From: Tenacibaculum skagerrakense
GTDB lineage: Bacteria; Bacteroidota; Bacteroidia; Flavobacteriales; Flavobacteriaceae
Direction: 5' to 3'
Assembly: GCF_004345825.1 (NCBI RefSeq)
Contig: NZ_SLXM01000010.1
Coordinates: 1 to 64,000, forward strand
Length of the DNA: 64,000 nucleotides
Position 1 is the first letter of the stretch. Each line of letters begins with the position of its first letter. Made by a program: the position numbers and the translations under genes. Under the pieces are notes generated by a model. That model worked only from the letters and a program-made list of their open reading frames with translations. It was not told where the DNA came from and made no database searches. Positions 51,382 through 61,419 of the stretch are shown one piece after another.

Positions 51382-52644
51382 ATGATAAAATTTCTAAGAT
51401 ATATTAATCGCTTTAAAAGAAATATGAGTTTTAAAGGGATTGTAAACGGGTTTTTACATTTTGTTTCAATAAAAAGAATAACACAACACGATATTCTATA
51501 TTTATGTCACGATAATAGTAGACCAGTTAATTTTTTAAATAAACTTTACAGTCCACTTATTGATTCAATAAACATACAATTACAGAAAGTTTCAGGTATA
51601 ACTTTGGCACTTCCTTTCTCTAAATATAGCGGGAAAAAAGTGTTTGGAAACGTGGTCAATCTAAATCTTTATTTCGTATGGGGAATTTTAGTAAGATTAA
51701 TAAAGTTTAGATCTATTAGGTTAAAAGATAGCAAAAAAGATCCAATCGTTAAATTTTACGGAAGATTATTAGATGTTATTAAACCTAAGGTTATTATTGG
51801 TATTCAGCCTTCAGTAGAAATTTGTTTAGCTGCAAAAATGAGGGGAATTAAAACCTACGATGTTCAACATGGTATCATTGAATTTGACGATGAGTTTAGT
51901 TATTATTCCATGGGTAAAAGATCTAAAATCAATAATGAAGGCTTCCCTGATTATATTCTTTGTAGAAACCAACATACTGTTTCAAAAATTAAAAAAAATG
52001 ATATTTTTAACTTTTCAACTCCAATTTTAATTGGTAACTTGAATCAATATTTTTTTTCTGAAATATATAAAGTAAACGATAAAATAGATTTACATAGTAG
52101 TAATAAGAGTACTGTTTTAGTAACATTACAGCCCTTTTATGACAAGGAATTTGAAAGAGAAAACAGTATAGGAGGAGTTGTATTTCCTAAGTTATTATTA
52201 AACTTGATAGAAAAGCAATGCTATAACTTCATAATAAAGCTACATCCATCTCAAATACAGAATCCTGAGATTAATAAAAAAATTATCTCTGAATTTACTA
52301 ATCTATTCGGTTCAAACGATAATGTTGATTATGAGATATGTAATTTGAAACCATTAGAGTTTTCCTTGACAAAAGCGAATTTACATGTTACCTTTAATTC
52401 AGCTTGCCTTTTTGATGCATTAGATTATGGTGTACCTACAGTACTTTTAGATAAGGATATAAAACGTCTTGAAAATTATTTTGGAAATTTATTGAGCTCT
52501 AACATAGTTCATGTTGATGATGGAACAGGAATAGATATAAAAGAGTTAATTGAAAACAGTAAAATTCAAAACTCGGATTACTTAACGGATTTTCTAAAAT
52601 TTAAAGAAAAACTTCTTCAGGATATTTTAGCAACTTATGAATAG
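51382..52644 (+). CDS. Putative GT-B glycosyltransferase, candidate nonulosonate transferase
   Basis: I do not recognise a named family. The 420 residues show features of a GT-B transferase: DVQHGIIEF (QHG at 162-164), a region rich in alternating strands, FIIKLHPSQ (LHP at 287-289) and TFNSACLFDALDYGVPT. Bacterial sialyltransferases share an HP motif and a serine motif in similar order, so with CMP-nonulosonate genes upstream it may transfer that sugar; this is inference. Capsule/teichoic polymerases with QHG/HP motifs are an alternative. No membrane segment is evident. It overlaps the Wzy-like gene by eight bases. Confidence 0.6.
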   Translation: MIKFLRYINRFKRNMSFKGIVNGFLHFVSIKRITQHDILYLCHDNSRPVNFLNKLYSPLIDSINIQLQKVSGITLALPFSKYSGKKVFGNVVNLNLYFVWGILVRLIKFRSIRLKDSKKDPIVKFYGRLLDVIKPKVIIGIQPSVEICLAAKMRGIKTYDVQHGIIEFDDEFSYYSMGKRSKINNEGFPDYILCRNQHTVSKIKKNDIFNFSTPILIGNLNQYFFSEIYKVNDKIDLHSSNKSTVLVTLQPFYDKEFERENSIGGVVFPKLLLNLIEKQCYNFIIKLHPSQIQNPEINKKIISEFTNLFGSNDNVDYEICNLKPLEFSLTKANLHVTFNSACLFDALDYGVPTVLLDKDIKRLENYFGNLLSSNIVHVDDGTGIDIKELIENSKIQNSDYLTDFLKFKEKLLQDILATYE

Positions 52645-53731
52645 AGAGAAAATAGTTAAATTCTTATTATTTTTATTTTTGATTTTGCACTTAATTCCTC
52701 TTGTTTTTAAGAGTTATTATCAAATTATAACACAAGTTAATTACTCACTTGTGTTAGCATTATTACTTGTGTTTTCGCTGAAGTCTAATAACTTGGTTTT
52801 TAGTGATTTAATAATGCTATTAATGATGATAATAGCTTTTTTTTTATATGTTTTAGGATATTCGGGCACTGTTTCAGCTCTTATACTTTCTGCTCTTACT
52901 CCCATGTTTTTCTTTAAAATGTTATTGCAGAAAAAAAAGGAGAAAAAACTTATAGATTTGCTACATAATACTATTAGAATAAATGCAATTTTATTGATTA
53001 TAGTTGGAATTTATTTTTACATATTAAATATAAATAGACTTGATGATTATGCCTATTTATCAGAATGTTTTGGAATAGCTAGTATCAATTATGTCTCTTT
53101 ATTATTCTTTTCTTTTTCAGTTATTTTTTATCTTGTTCTTTTTTATAAAACAGAAGTTGAAAAAAACAGGAATATCAAAGATCACTTGATTTTTATAACA
53201 TTAATATCTTGTAGTATTTTTTTTAGTAATGTGTACTTAACTAGAAGTACTTTTATTGCATCTGCATTATTATTTTTAATTTATTTTAAGCGTGCCTGGT
53301 TGACGTTTTCTGCAACTATCATAGTATTTATAATAAAAAGTAAAGAAATACTTGATTTTTTAAGTGTTTACCTAGGAGCAAAGGAGTTATCTTCTGTTAT
53401 TCATGATTCTAATAGAGAAGAATCTGTTCAAAAATTAATTAAAAATTCATTAGAATTAAATTTTAACTTTAGGGAATACATGTCGTTTTCATCACTTCTA
53501 AATTTGTTTTTTTGTCTTTTACCATTTTCATTACTTTTTATCCCTAAAGTCTTTAAAGCATTCAAAACGTTTATAATAGGTAAGCATTATTACTTATTGA
53601 TAGTGTTGTGTTTATGTGTAGTTTTAACAATTTATCAAATGGATTTCTTATCGGTTTTCACCTTGTTTTTTTTAATAAACTTTATTGACTATTATAATCT
53701 TTTTAAGAAAAAAAATATTGAAAACTTTTAA
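52637..53731 (+). CDS. Wzy-like O-antigen/capsule polymerase
   Basis: Integral membrane protein of 364 residues with about ten hydrophobic segments and a larger hydrophilic loop around 245-280 (GAKELSSVIHDSNREESVQK), as in Wzy polymerases. Sequence conservation is low in this family, so the call rests on topology and position between a transferase and a Wzx-like flippase. Base composition is even more AT-rich than the neighbours. It overlaps the next gene by 47 bases. Confidence 0.65.
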   Translation: MNREKIVKFLLFLFLILHLIPLVFKSYYQIITQVNYSLVLALLLVFSLKSNNLVFSDLIMLLMMIIAFFLYVLGYSGTVSALILSALTPMFFFKMLLQKKKEKKLIDLLHNTIRINAILLIIVGIYFYILNINRLDDYAYLSECFGIASINYVSLLFFSFSVIFYLVLFYKTEVEKNRNIKDHLIFITLISCSIFFSNVYLTRSTFIASALLFLIYFKRAWLTFSATIIVFIIKSKEILDFLSVYLGAKELSSVIHDSNREESVQKLIKNSLELNFNFREYMSFSSLLNLFFCLLPFSLLFIPKVFKAFKTFIIGKHYYLLIVLCLCVVLTIYQMDFLSVFTLFFLINFIDYYNLFKKKNIENF

Positions 53732-55130
53732 ATATATATCGTCACATATTGATAAAGCGTTATTGATTGTTAATGAGGTTTTTTCAAAGGCATTTTCTTT
53801 TTTGTTGTTCTGGATTCTTGGAATAAAGCTAATCAAGTATGAATTTGCTAGGTTTACGCTAGAGATGCCTTTTATATTTCTTTTTTCTACTGTACTTTCT
53901 TTCGGATGTGCTACATATTTCTTAGAACAGAAAAAAAAGGAAGAAGCTTTAGAAAGGAATCTGCGTTTTTCATTGTCTCTAGTTTTTATTCTAAATATTA
54001 TAACGTTAATAGCTTCAAATCTATTATGTTATTTTAATTTATTAAGTATTGAAAACTTACTCTTGTTATCTGTAACTATAAGCCTTAATATAAATAATGT
54101 CCTGACTGAGTTTTTCTTTGTTTTGAAAGAAAATAAAAAAATGGTTTACACAAATGTGTTTCCCAAATTGTCTTTCTTTTTGATATTATTTGTCTTACTA
54201 TCAAAAAACTATAAACTAAATATAGAATTGGTTTATTATATTTTTATAGGGTGTAATATCTTGTTTTCTATTCATGTTTTTAAGTATTTAAATCTAAATT
54301 TCAATATTAATGAAATTTTGAAATACTTTAAATTTTCTTGGATATTGACGGTACAACCATTACTTATATATCTGGCTTATGTGAGTTTTAGATATTTTAT
54401 TAATTTTAAGAATGATTCTGAGTATTTAATAGAGTTTAGTGTACTACAAACATACATTGGTTTTTTTGCACTTTTGGTAAGTATGTCTAACCGGATTATT
54501 ATTCATGATTTTTATGAATCATTAATTGTAAATAAAATCGATAGTAAATTGTCTTCTAAAATTCAATTTTTCAATAAGCTCTTTTTCTTGTTTAGTTTAA
54601 TTTATTTCAATGTTGTTTTTTTTTATTTAACGTCAAAATTAAATTTAGATTCCAATGGATATATGATTAGTGGTATACTAATCATGATTTTAGGCTCTTT
54701 AGTTTATTTTATATCTCAGTATACCAAAGCAATTTTGGTGTTCAATAAAAAATTCGGTTTTCTTTTGAAAATAAACATACTAACTTCCTTTTTAACAATT
54801 TTGTTTTCATTTGGATGTATGATTAGTGAAATTAATATATTATATCCGACTTCAATCCTTATTATAAATTTATTAACTTATATTTTATATTTATATAGAA
54901 TTGATTTAAATCTTTGGAAGAAAATTATTAAAATGGATTTTTTAATTAAATCTGCGCTCAAAGTAACATTATTAGTAGGTATAGAGTATTATATGTCTGA
55001 AAAAAGTTCATTAATGTTTTATACATTTAACTTTTTACTTTTCATTATTATCATTCTAGATATATTAAATTTTTTATTAAGAAAAAGAAAACTAACAGTA
55101 AATTTTATTGACAATGAAAAAACTGATTAA
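53685..55130 (+). CDS. Wzx-like polysaccharide flippase
   Basis: Polytopic protein of 481 residues with about 12-14 hydrophobic segments, consistent with the MOP flippase superfamily that exports undecaprenyl-linked repeats. The TTG start at 53685 is uncertain: no ATG precedes the first transmembrane region, and an in-frame TTG at 53718 is an alternative. The overlap with wzy and with the downstream acetyltransferase shows a tightly packed block. It lacks clear soluble domains. The assignment to Wzx is by topology and gene order. Confidence 0.68.
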   Translation: MTIIIFLRKKILKTFKYISSHIDKALLIVNEVFSKAFSFLLFWILGIKLIKYEFARFTLEMPFIFLFSTVLSFGCATYFLEQKKKEEALERNLRFSLSLVFILNIITLIASNLLCYFNLLSIENLLLLSVTISLNINNVLTEFFFVLKENKKMVYTNVFPKLSFFLILFVLLSKNYKLNIELVYYIFIGCNILFSIHVFKYLNLNFNINEILKYFKFSWILTVQPLLIYLAYVSFRYFINFKNDSEYLIEFSVLQTYIGFFALLVSMSNRIIIHDFYESLIVNKIDSKLSSKIQFFNKLFFLFSLIYFNVVFFYLTSKLNLDSNGYMISGILIMILGSLVYFISQYTKAILVFNKKFGFLLKINILTSFLTILFSFGCMISEINILYPTSILIINLLTYILYLYRIDLNLWKKIIKMDFLIKSALKVTLLVGIEYYMSEKSSLMFYTFNFLLFIIIILDILNFLLRKRKLTVNFIDNEKTD

Positions 55131-55641
55131 TTTATTTGTTCATTTTATGCATGCCACTATCTATAGATCTAAGATAAAGTTAAGCAGTAAAAATAAAATT
55201 AGTTTATCTACTAAGTTATACGATAGTAAAATAGGTAAATACAACTATTTTGGACCAAACGTTATAATGAATAATGTAATTATAGGTAATTATTGTAGCA
55301 TAGCACCAAATGTAATCGTTGGAGGTATGGAACATGATTACAAAAAAATGTCAACTTCGACTATATTGTATAAAGATCAGATAAGACATACAACTATAAT
55401 TGAAGATGATGTATGGATTGGAGCAAATGCCATAATTAAAATGGGAGTCAAAATAGGTAAAGGAGCTGTAGTTGGAGCTAGTAGCGTGGTGTTAAAAGAT
55501 GTCCCTCCCCATTCTATAGTTGTAGGGAGTCCTGCAAAAGTTGTAAAAAAGAGATTCGATAATCCAGAATTAATAAACAAACATAACAGTATTGATTTTT
55601 CTCTTTCTCCAGGTGAAATTAATGATTTTTTGAGTGAATAA
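55114..55641 (+). CDS. Hexapeptide-repeat acetyltransferase
   Basis: CatB/sugar O-acetyltransferase-type left-handed beta-helix protein of 175 residues. The ATG at 55114 (MKKLINLF) lies inside the end of wzx. Repeats include [22 protein letters not shown] and [19 protein letters not shown], with the family C-terminus [16 protein letters not shown]. The likely role is O-acetylation of a repeat-unit sugar; acceptor unknown. Confidence 0.78.
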   Translation: MKKLINLFVHFMHATIYRSKIKLSSKNKISLSTKLYDSKIGKYNYFGPNVIMNNVIIGNYCSIAPNVIVGGMEHDYKKMSTSTILYKDQIRHTTIIEDDVWIGANAIIKMGVKIGKGAVVGASSVVLKDVPPHSIVVGSPAKVVKKRFDNPELINKHNSIDFSLSPGEINDFLSE

Positions 55642-55646
55642 ATTGT

Positions 55647-56420
55647 ATGGAAAACACAAATGATAATTCAGGATTGGTATCCATAATAACCCCAGTATAT
55701 AACGCTAGTAGGTTTCTGGAAAAGACTGCAGAATCGGTCTTTAAACAAACGTATACAAATTGGGAATGGGTTTTAGTAGACGATTGTTCTACTGATAATT
55801 CATGGGAAATCTTAACGTCATTACAAAAGCAAGATTCAAGAATAAAAGTTTTTAAAAATATAGAGAATTTAAAATCTGGTAAGACAAGAAATTTTGCAAT
55901 TAAAAAAGCGAATGGAACTTACATTGCTTTTCTAGATAGTGATGATTTGTGGCATCCTGAAAAGCTAAGTATACAAATTGCTTTTATGATTAATAATGGT
56001 TATAATTTTACACATACGTCATACGGTTATGTTGATGAAGAAGGCAATACTATAAAATCAACATTTCGTGTAAATAAAAAAGTAACATATTTTGATTTAC
56101 TAAAAAGAACTGAAATTAGTTGTTTAACAGCAGTATATAATGCTAATGAGATAGGGAAGTTTTATATGTCCGAACATGCTAGAAAACAAGATTATGCTCT
56201 TTGGTTAGCCATTTTAAAGAGTGGTACACCTAGCTTTGGAATTTATCAAGAGTTAGCTTACTATCGCCAAGTAAAAAATTCAGCTACTAGTAAAAAATAT
56301 AAATTAATTTTAAAACATATATCATTCCTCAAAGAAACTCAAAACTTTTCGACGATTAAAGCATTGTACTATACATCTTATTGGATGATTAATGGTTTTG
56401 TAAGATATTTCTTAAAATAA
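55647..56420 (+). CDS. Glycosyltransferase family 2
   Basis: Inverting GT-A transferase of 257 residues. The N-terminal block (VSIITPVYNASRFLEKTAESV), WVLVDDCSTDNSWEI and AFLDSDDLWHPEKL with the DxD-type metal motif (DSDD) are typical of WcaA-like GT2 enzymes. Donor and linkage cannot be deduced. Besides the initiating enzyme and the GT-B-like protein it is the only recognisable glycosyltransferase in the locus. Confidence 0.88.
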   Translation: MENTNDNSGLVSIITPVYNASRFLEKTAESVFKQTYTNWEWVLVDDCSTDNSWEILTSLQKQDSRIKVFKNIENLKSGKTRNFAIKKANGTYIAFLDSDDLWHPEKLSIQIAFMINNGYNFTHTSYGYVDEEGNTIKSTFRVNKKVTYFDLLKRTEISCLTAVYNANEIGKFYMSEHARKQDYALWLAILKSGTPSFGIYQELAYYRQVKNSATSKKYKLILKHISFLKETQNFSTIKALYYTSYWMINGFVRYFLK

Positions 56421-56426
56421 GATTAA

Positions 56427-57386
56427 ATGAATTATTTAGTAATATTTGTCGTTCTATCCGCAGTATCTTTTATCTATTTAAAACTAGCAGATAAGTTCAA
56501 TATCATCGACAAACCCAATCATAGAAGTTCTCACACTACACCAACCATTAGAGGAGGAGGAATTCTATTTTACTTTGGAATTTTAATTTTCTTTTTACTA
56601 TCGGGTTTTAAATATCCATATTTTTTTGTAGGTGTTTCATTTTTAGCCATCATTAGTTTTATTGATGATATAGTTACATTAAGCTCTTCAATACGATTAC
56701 CATTTCAATTTTTAGCAGTTGGTTTAAGTTTTTATGAAATAGGTATTATTCCAGAAAGTGGATTGTGGATTTTGCCATTTTTAATACTTGGTGTTGGGCT
56801 GGTGAATGAATATAACTTTATGGATGGAATAAATGGTATTACTGGTTTTTATAGTATTGTTACTATTTTAGCTTTCATAGCTATTAATCACCAAGAAAAT
56901 GTAGTAGACCAAGATTTGTTAATATATGTTTTAATGTCAATTGTAATTTTCGGGTTTTATAATTTCAGAAAAAAAGCAAGAATGTTTGCAGGTGATATTG
57001 GAAGTATAACACTTGCTGTTTTACTTTGTTTTGTTGGAGGTTATTTAATTTATCAAACTATGTCGCCTGTTTTAATTTTATTAGTATCGGTGTATAGTGG
57101 AGATGCTATTTTAACTGTTATATATAGAAAATCTATAGGTGAGAGTTTAACAGAACCTCACAGAAAACATATTTACCAGAAGTTGGTACATACTTTAAAG
57201 TTGTCACATTTAAGTGTCTCTGTTATTTATGCAGTGTTACAATTAGCAATCAATGTAGTTGTATTTTATACCTATCAATTTAGTACATATAATCAGTTAT
57301 TAATTACTGTAACAATAAGTATTGCCTTAATATCTCTCTACATTTATATGTTTAAGAAGATTGAAAAAAGGAGCGCCAGCTTATGA
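56427..57386 (+). CDS. Initiating sugar-1-phosphate transferase (WecA/WbpL/MraY superfamily)
   Basis: Transfers the first sugar-1-phosphate of the repeat to undecaprenyl phosphate at the inner membrane. The 319 residues have about ten transmembrane segments and the family motifs: SFIDDIVTLSS with the DD pair, EYNFMDGINGI, MFAGDIGSI, and the cytoplasmic histidine cluster in HRKHIYQKLVH. The most similar class, judged by these motifs, is WbpL-like. It overlaps the PglD-like gene by four bases. It does not belong to the WbaP/WcaJ (polyisoprenyl hexose-1-P) family. Confidence 0.87.
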   Translation: MNYLVIFVVLSAVSFIYLKLADKFNIIDKPNHRSSHTTPTIRGGGILFYFGILIFFLLSGFKYPYFFVGVSFLAIISFIDDIVTLSSSIRLPFQFLAVGLSFYEIGIIPESGLWILPFLILGVGLVNEYNFMDGINGITGFYSIVTILAFIAINHQENVVDQDLLIYVLMSIVIFGFYNFRKKARMFAGDIGSITLAVLLCFVGGYLIYQTMSPVLILLVSVYSGDAILTVIYRKSIGESLTEPHRKHIYQKLVHTLKLSHLSVSVIYAVLQLAINVVVFYTYQFSTYNQLLITVTISIALISLYIYMFKKIEKRSASL

Positions 57387-57967
57387 AGAATATAGCAGTA
57401 ATAGGATCTGGAGGTTTAGGGAGAGAAGTTCTTGGGATTATTCAATCTATCAATAGAAAAGAAAATTCTTGGAATTTCATTGGTTTTTATGATGATAATT
57501 TGTCAAATGATTTAATTAATGGTTTTCCTATCCTTGGAAAAATAGAAGAATTAAACCAAATCAATGAAGAATTATATGTGGTAATTGCCATTGGAAATCC
57601 AAAAATTAAAGAGCTCATAAAAAATAAAATATTCAATTCACAGATTAAATTTCCAACCTTAATTCACCCTTCTGTTGAAATTTATTCAGAAGAGAATGTC
57701 GTTTTAGGGAAAGGTGTTGTAATTGCGGCTAATTCAGTATTAACAGTAAATATTGAAATTTCAGATTTTGTGTATATAAATACTGCTGTAGTTATAGCTC
57801 ACGATACTAAAATTGGAAAGTATAGTATGATTATGCCTACAGTTTCTATATCAGCAGGAGGCGAAATTGGAGAGAAGGTTTATATCGGAAATGGAACTAA
57901 AATTGACTATGCTATTCAAATAGATGATAATGCTGTAATTAAAGCAGGATCAATCTTAACTTCATAA
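57383..57967 (+). CDS. PglD/NeuD-like acetyltransferase
   Basis: The 194 residues have a Rossmann-like N-terminus (IAVIGSGGLGREVLGII) and a C-terminal left-handed beta-helix with VIAHDTKIGKYS (catalytic-type histidine) and TVSISAGGEIGEKV repeats. It probably acetylates an amino sugar of the repeat or of the initiating sugar. It might supply the WbpD-type activity missing next to wbpB/wbpI, but this is only a possibility. It starts inside the stop of the initiating transferase gene. Confidence 0.78.
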   Translation: MKNIAVIGSGGLGREVLGIIQSINRKENSWNFIGFYDDNLSNDLINGFPILGKIEELNQINEELYVVIAIGNPKIKELIKNKIFNSQIKFPTLIHPSVEIYSEENVVLGKGVVIAANSVLTVNIEISDFVYINTAVVIAHDTKIGKYSMIMPTVSISAGGEIGEKVYIGNGTKIDYAIQIDDNAVIKAGSILTS

Positions 57968-58020
57968 AACGATGTTTATTTAACATATTTGGTTAATTTT
58001 AGTGTTTTATAACTAAGTTA

Positions 58021-58896
58021 ATGAAAGGAATTATACTAGCAGGTGGATCAGGAACAAGATTATATCCTATTACTAAAGGTGTATCTAAACAATTACTTCC
58101 TGTATATGATAAACCGATGATATATTATCCTCTTTCGGTTTTGATGTTATCGGGTATTAGAGAAATTTTAATCATATCTACACCAGACGATTTACCAAAT
58201 TTTGAAAAACTTTTAGGAACAGGAAAAGAGTTAGGTTTAAAATTAAGTTATGCAGAACAACCTTCTCCAGATGGATTAGCTCAAGCTTTTATAATTGGCG
58301 AAAAGTTTATAGGGAAAGATGATGTTTGTATGGTTTTAGGCGATAATATTTTTTATGGTCATGGACTTCCTGAGTTATTTGCTAGAGCTATTAATAATGT
58401 TACAAAAGAAAATAAAGCTACAATTTTTGGATACTATGTAAAAGATCCTGAACGATATGGAGTAGTAGAATTTGATAAAAGTAATAATGCTGTTTCTATT
58501 GTAGAGAAGCCAAAAAAGCCAAAGTCAAATTATGCAGTGGTTGGCTTATATTATTATCCTAATTCAGTTGTAGAAGTGGCAAAAAATGTTCAACCTTCCG
58601 ATAGAGGAGAATTAGAGATAACCTCTGTAAATCAACACTACTTAAAAGAAAACGAACTTAAAGTTGAGTTAATGGGAAGAGGTTTCGCATGGTTAGATAC
58701 TGGAACACATGAGTCATTAATGGAAGCTGGACAGTTTATAGAAACGATTGAAAAAAGACAAGGTCTTAAAGTAGCTTGTATAGAAGAAATAGCTCTTTAT
58801 ATGGGGTATATAACAAAAGAGCAAGTCAAAAAATTAGCAGAGTCCTTGCAGAAGAATAATTATGGTCAATATTTACTAAACTTGGTTAAAGATTAA
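58021..58896 (+). CDS. rfbA: Glucose-1-phosphate thymidylyltransferase
   Basis: First step to dTDP-L-rhamnose. The 291 residues begin with the nucleotidyltransferase signature [18 protein letters not shown], then [25 protein letters not shown], and [14 protein letters not shown] near 225, which are RmlA hallmarks. Length is standard. rfbC starts two bases downstream, and the order rfbA-rfbC-rfbD-rfbB is compact. The upstream gap of 53 bases contains a near-match (CATATTTG) to a -7 box. Confidence 0.95.
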   Translation: MKGIILAGGSGTRLYPITKGVSKQLLPVYDKPMIYYPLSVLMLSGIREILIISTPDDLPNFEKLLGTGKELGLKLSYAEQPSPDGLAQAFIIGEKFIGKDDVCMVLGDNIFYGHGLPELFARAINNVTKENKATIFGYYVKDPERYGVVEFDKSNNAVSIVEKPKKPKSNYAVVGLYYYPNSVVEVAKNVQPSDRGELEITSVNQHYLKENELKVELMGRGFAWLDTGTHESLMEAGQFIETIEKRQGLKVACIEEIALYMGYITKEQVKKLAESLQKNNYGQYLLNLVKD

Positions 58897-58898
58897 TT

Positions 58899-59453
58899 AT
58901 GAAGTTTATTAAAACAGCAATTCCTGATTTAACAATTATAGAGCCGAAGGTTTTTGGCGACCATAGAGGATACTTTTTTGAGTCTTTTAATTTTAATGAG
59001 TTCAAAGAAAATATTGGAGAGGTTCATTTCGTTCAAGACAACGAATCAAAATCTTCCAAAGGTGTTTTAAGAGGATTGCATTTTCAGAAGCCTCCTTTTG
59101 CTCAAGCTAAATTAGTAAGATGTATAAAAGGTAGGGTGTTAGATGTTGCTGTAGATATCAGAAAAGGTTCTCCAACTTATGGGAATTATGAAGTAGTTGA
59201 ATTATCTGAAGAAAATAAAAGACAGCTTTTTGTTCCAAGGGGTTTTGCCCATGGTTTTATAGTGTTGTCAGAAGAGGCAATATTTGCCTATAAAGTAGAT
59301 AATTGGTATGCACCAGAGTATGAATCTGGTATACTATGGAATGATGAAAGTTTGCAAATAGATTGGAAGATTACTGTAGATGAAATACAACTTTCTGATA
59401 AAGACAAGGTATTGCCTTTATTTAAAAATTTAGAGAGTCCCTTTACGTACTAA
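58899..59453 (+). CDS. rfbC: dTDP-4-dehydrorhamnose 3,5-epimerase
   Basis: Epimerises C3 and C5 of dTDP-4-keto-6-deoxyglucose. The 184-residue cupin-type protein has FGDHRGYFFESFN, GVLRGLHFQ with the active-site histidine, VDIRKGSPTYG, and FVPRGFAHGF, the RmlC signatures. Two bases separate it from rfbA, one from rfbD. Confidence 0.95.
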   Translation: MKFIKTAIPDLTIIEPKVFGDHRGYFFESFNFNEFKENIGEVHFVQDNESKSSKGVLRGLHFQKPPFAQAKLVRCIKGRVLDVAVDIRKGSPTYGNYEVVELSEENKRQLFVPRGFAHGFIVLSEEAIFAYKVDNWYAPEYESGILWNDESLQIDWKITVDEIQLSDKDKVLPLFKNLESPFTY

Positions 59454-59454
59454 T

Positions 59455-60306
59455 ATGAACATACTAATCACAGGAGCTTCCGGACAATTAGGATCTGAAA
59501 TAAGAGAAGAATCTAAAGAATCGTCTCATACTTTTTTTTTCGAAAACTCTAAAACGCTCGATATTACTAATTTCTCTAATGTTGAAAAGTACATAAAACA
59601 TAATAGTATAGATTTTGTAATCAACTGTGCAGCATATACCGCAGTAGATAATGCAGAAGATGATAAAGTCAGTGCTATGAATGTTAATGCCGAAGGTGTT
59701 AAAAATTTAGCCGAAGCAATAAAAGAGAGAGGAAAGATGATTCATATTTCTACAGATTATGTTTTTAGTGGAAATAATACGTTTCCTATTAACGAGTCTG
59801 AGGAAGTTGACCCAGTTAATTATTATGGAGTTTCTAAACAAAAAGGGGAAGAATATTTTTTAGAGTCAAGAGTTCATGGGATGATAATTAGAGTGTCGTG
59901 GTTATACTCTTGTTTTGGGAAAAATTTTGTTAAAACAATGATGCGATTAGGAAATGAAAAGCAAGAAATAAACGTGGTTGATGATCAGATAGGTACTCCT
60001 ACTTATGCAAATGATTTGGCTAAACTTTGCATTTTTTTGATAGATACCGATTTTAAAAATAAGGCTAGAATTTATCACTATTCAAATAAAGGAGCTATAT
60101 CTTGGTATGAGTTTGCTAGGGAAATAATGAAAACAGCTAATCTATCTTGTAAAGTAAATCCTATCAAAACAAAAGATTATCCTACTACTGCAAAGAGACC
60201 TAGTTTCTCGGTAATGGATACTTCTAAAATAAAGGGTGATTTTAATATTGAAATTCCGTTTTGGAAAGATGCATTAGAGAGATGTATTAGAAATTGTAAA
60301 GAGTAA
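59455..60306 (+). CDS. rfbD: dTDP-4-dehydrorhamnose reductase
   Basis: NAD(P)H-dependent last step to dTDP-L-rhamnose. The 283 residues begin with ILITGASGQLG, followed by NCAAYTAVDNAEDD, STDYVFSG and YYGVSKQKGE with the YxxxK catalytic pair. Typical RmlD length. It lies one base after rfbC and four before rfbB. Confidence 0.95.
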   Translation: MNILITGASGQLGSEIREESKESSHTFFFENSKTLDITNFSNVEKYIKHNSIDFVINCAAYTAVDNAEDDKVSAMNVNAEGVKNLAEAIKERGKMIHISTDYVFSGNNTFPINESEEVDPVNYYGVSKQKGEEYFLESRVHGMIIRVSWLYSCFGKNFVKTMMRLGNEKQEINVVDDQIGTPTYANDLAKLCIFLIDTDFKNKARIYHYSNKGAISWYEFAREIMKTANLSCKVNPIKTKDYPTTAKRPSFSVMDTSKIKGDFNIEIPFWKDALERCIRNCKE

Positions 60307-60310
60307 GATT

Positions 60311-61372
60311 ATGGAAAATATTTTAATAACTGGAGGTGCTGGTTTTATCGGTTCACATGTAGTTCGATTATTTGTTAAGAAGTATCCTAATAAAAATATT
60401 ATCAATCTAGATGCTTTAACCTATGCAGGTAATTTGGAAAATCTAAAAGATATAGAAGGAGAAAAGAATTATACATTTGAAAAAGCTGATATCTGCGAAC
60501 TAGAACATATTAATTTCTTATTTAAAAAGTATGCGATTGACAGTGTTATTCATTTAGCAGCAGAATCTCATGTAGATCGTTCTATTAAAGATCCTTTAGC
60601 ATTTGCACGGACTAATGTTATGGGAACTCTAAATTTATTACAAGCTGCTAAAGATAACTGGGGAGATGATTTTACAAATAAATTATTTTACCATATTTCA
60701 ACGGATGAGGTTTATGGCAGTCTAGATGATAAAGGGTTTTTTACTGAAAATTCACCTTATGATCCTCACTCTCCTTATTCGGCTTCTAAAGCGTCATCAG
60801 ATCATTTTGTAAGGTCTTTTTATGACACGTACCAGTTGCCTGTAATAATTTCGAATTGTTCAAATAATTATGGTTCGTATCAATTTCCTGAGAAACTAAT
60901 ACCATTATTTATTAATAATATTTGTAATAAAAAGCAGCTTCCAGTTTATGGAAATGGAGAAAATGTTAGAGATTGGTTATTTGTTGAAGATCATGCTAGG
61001 GCAATAGATATAATTTTTCATAACGGTAATATAGGTGATACTTATAATATTGGCGGGTTTAATGAATGGAAAAATATAGATTTAATAAAGGTGTTAATAA
61101 AGACTGTTGATAAAGTATTGGGAAACCCTGTTGGCACATCTGATAAACTAATAAACTTTGTGAAAGACAGAAAAGGACATGATTATAGGTATGCAATTGA
61201 TTCAACTAAATTAAAAGAAGAATTAGGATGGGAACCTTCATTACAATTTGAAGAAGGTATTGAAAAGACTGTAAAATGGTACCTAGAAAATCAAGATTGG
61301 GTAAAAAACGTGACAAGTGGTGACTACCAAAACTATTATAAAGAAATGTATGAAAATAAAAATCCGATATAA
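60311..61372 (+). CDS. rfbB: dTDP-glucose 4,6-dehydratase
   Basis: Second step to dTDP-L-rhamnose, giving dTDP-4-keto-6-deoxyglucose. The 353 residues include the NAD motif GGAGFIGSHV, LAAESHVDRSIKDP, ISTDEVYGSL (catalytic TDE), and YSASKASSDHFV with the YxxxK pair. The stop codon lies in the left arm of the downstream terminator. It is the last gene of the polysaccharide locus. Confidence 0.96.
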   Translation: MENILITGGAGFIGSHVVRLFVKKYPNKNIINLDALTYAGNLENLKDIEGEKNYTFEKADICELEHINFLFKKYAIDSVIHLAAESHVDRSIKDPLAFARTNVMGTLNLLQAAKDNWGDDFTNKLFYHISTDEVYGSLDDKGFFTENSPYDPHSPYSASKASSDHFVRSFYDTYQLPVIISNCSNNYGSYQFPEKLIPLFINNICNKKQLPVYGNGENVRDWLFVEDHARAIDIIFHNGNIGDTYNIGGFNEWKNIDLIKVLIKTVDKVLGNPVGTSDKLINFVKDRKGHDYRYAIDSTKLKEELGWEPSLQFEEGIEKTVKWYLENQDWVKNVTSGDYQNYYKEMYENKNPI

Positions 61373-61408
61373 CTAACTTTACTATATCGGATTTCTTATT
61401 TTTTTATT
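61360..61408 (+). terminator. Terminator of the polysaccharide locus
   Basis: AAATCCGATATA (61360-61371) and TATATCGGATTT (61383-61394) form a 12-bp stem with an 11-base loop, followed by CTTATTTTTTTATT. The left arm includes the rfbB stop codon. It lies between convergent rfbB and the LysM-lipoprotein gene; on the minus strand it lacks an equally good T-run. Confidence 0.92.
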
Positions 61409-61419
61409 GATTGTAAGAA

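Noticed and set aside
57968..58020. CATATTTG as a promoter for the rfb genes.
   Set aside because: It misses the first T of TAnnTTTG and no -33 element is placed correctly; read-through from upstream is sufficient.
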